A stretch of 32,807 bases of DNA from positions 1-32,807 of the forward strand of contig JADCHE010000151.1 in NCBI GenBank assembly GCA_020248665.1, read 5' to 3'. Shown piece by piece: positions 32,706 through 32,807 of the stretch. The notes under the pieces were generated by a model. The model worked only from the letters and a program-made list of their open reading frames with translations, did no database searches and was not told where the DNA came from. A program made the position numbers and the translations under genes. Source of the DNA: Burkholderiales bacterium (GTDB lineage: Bacteria > Pseudomonadota > Gammaproteobacteria > Burkholderiales > Burkholderiaceae_E). The first letter of the stretch is position 1. Every line of letters begins with the position of its first letter.

Positions 32706-32807
32706 ATGAGTCACCCCCGCACCCGCCGCACGCAGCCCGACGCCCCGGGCCCGGCCAGGCCCCGCGCCCCGGCGGCATCCGCCGCCCCCCGCCGCCGCGC
32801 CTCGATC
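32706..32807 (+). CDS. Start of the ABC importer binding protein (partial)
   Basis: Frame open to the end of the window. The ATG at 32706 has GGAAGG about 10 nt upstream; ATG 32655 in the same frame overlaps the permease stop. The 34 visible residues are Arg/Pro/Ala-rich and end PRRRAS then I, the beginning of what looks like an export signal (a twin-Arg type is possible). Position after the permease suggests an NMT1/SsuA-like substrate-binding protein, but no domain is visible yet. Confidence 0.55.
   Translation, partial: MSHPRTRRTQPDAPGPARPRAPAASAAPRRRASI

Overview
This is a very GC-rich, gene-dense chromosomal window. The mix of families suggests a soil or water betaproteobacterium, probably Burkholderiales: a Bug/TctC receptor remnant, CaiB-type CoA transferase, crotonase, two acyl-CoA ligases, OhrR/Ohr, YaeQ and YecA-like proteins, AMP nucleosidase, and RstA/RstB-like and ECF regulators. 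This placement is inferred from gene content and base composition; no rRNA or other taxonomic marker is present. I see no tRNA, rRNA, CRISPR array, insertion sequence or prophage.

Layout. Positions 1-9500 carry housekeeping and mixed genes: a 2-dehydropantoate 2-reductase divergent from AMP nucleosidase, an NTF2-fold protein, a UvrD-type helicase, a 4'-phosphopantetheinyl transferase, a WYL regulator, YaeQ, a small protein resembling half of an NRPS condensation domain, and an SDR. Positions 9500-11600 hold a YecA/SEC-C protein followed 4 nt later by an MFS transporter. Positions 11614-12480 hold a broken ohrR-ohr pair. Then come a secreted lipoprotein of an uncharacterised family, a cytosolic beta-lactamase-fold serine hydrolase divergent from an acyl-CoA ligase, and the debris of an amidohydrolase gene. 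Positions 16988-20985 are an envelope-sensing block: histidine kinase and response regulator (ATGA overlap), a glycine-zipper envelope protein and a divergent lipoprotein. Positions 21010-27367 (minus strand) are an acyl-CoA block: CaiB transferase, crotonase, broken TctC receptor, DUF169 protein, then a second acyl-CoA ligase overlapping a second serine hydrolase. A divergent SDR-fold protein without the usual catalytic residues lies beside it. From 28341 on there are a small unknown protein, an ECF sigma factor with a miniature anti-sigma factor, a KDPG aldolase overlapping a LuxR-type response regulator, and an ABC importer whose binding protein runs off the end.

Main observations. (1) Many genes without a Shine-Dalgarno have a TAnnnT box ending 6-8 nt before the start codon, which points to leaderless transcription. 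(2) The response-regulator gene contains a perfect 19-bp inverted repeat in its interdomain linker. (3) Three loci (ohrR-ohr, amidohydrolase, tctC) are decayed by internal deletions and frameshifts while their neighbours are intact. (4) A cytosolic serine hydrolase is twice paired with an acyl-CoA ligase, suggesting an uncharacterised ester- or amide-to-acyl-CoA route. (5) Several promoters sit in palindromes, including a -10 box placed exactly in the loop of an inverted repeat. None of these proves a new system; the hydrolase-ligase pairing and the leaderless promoter pattern are the best leads.
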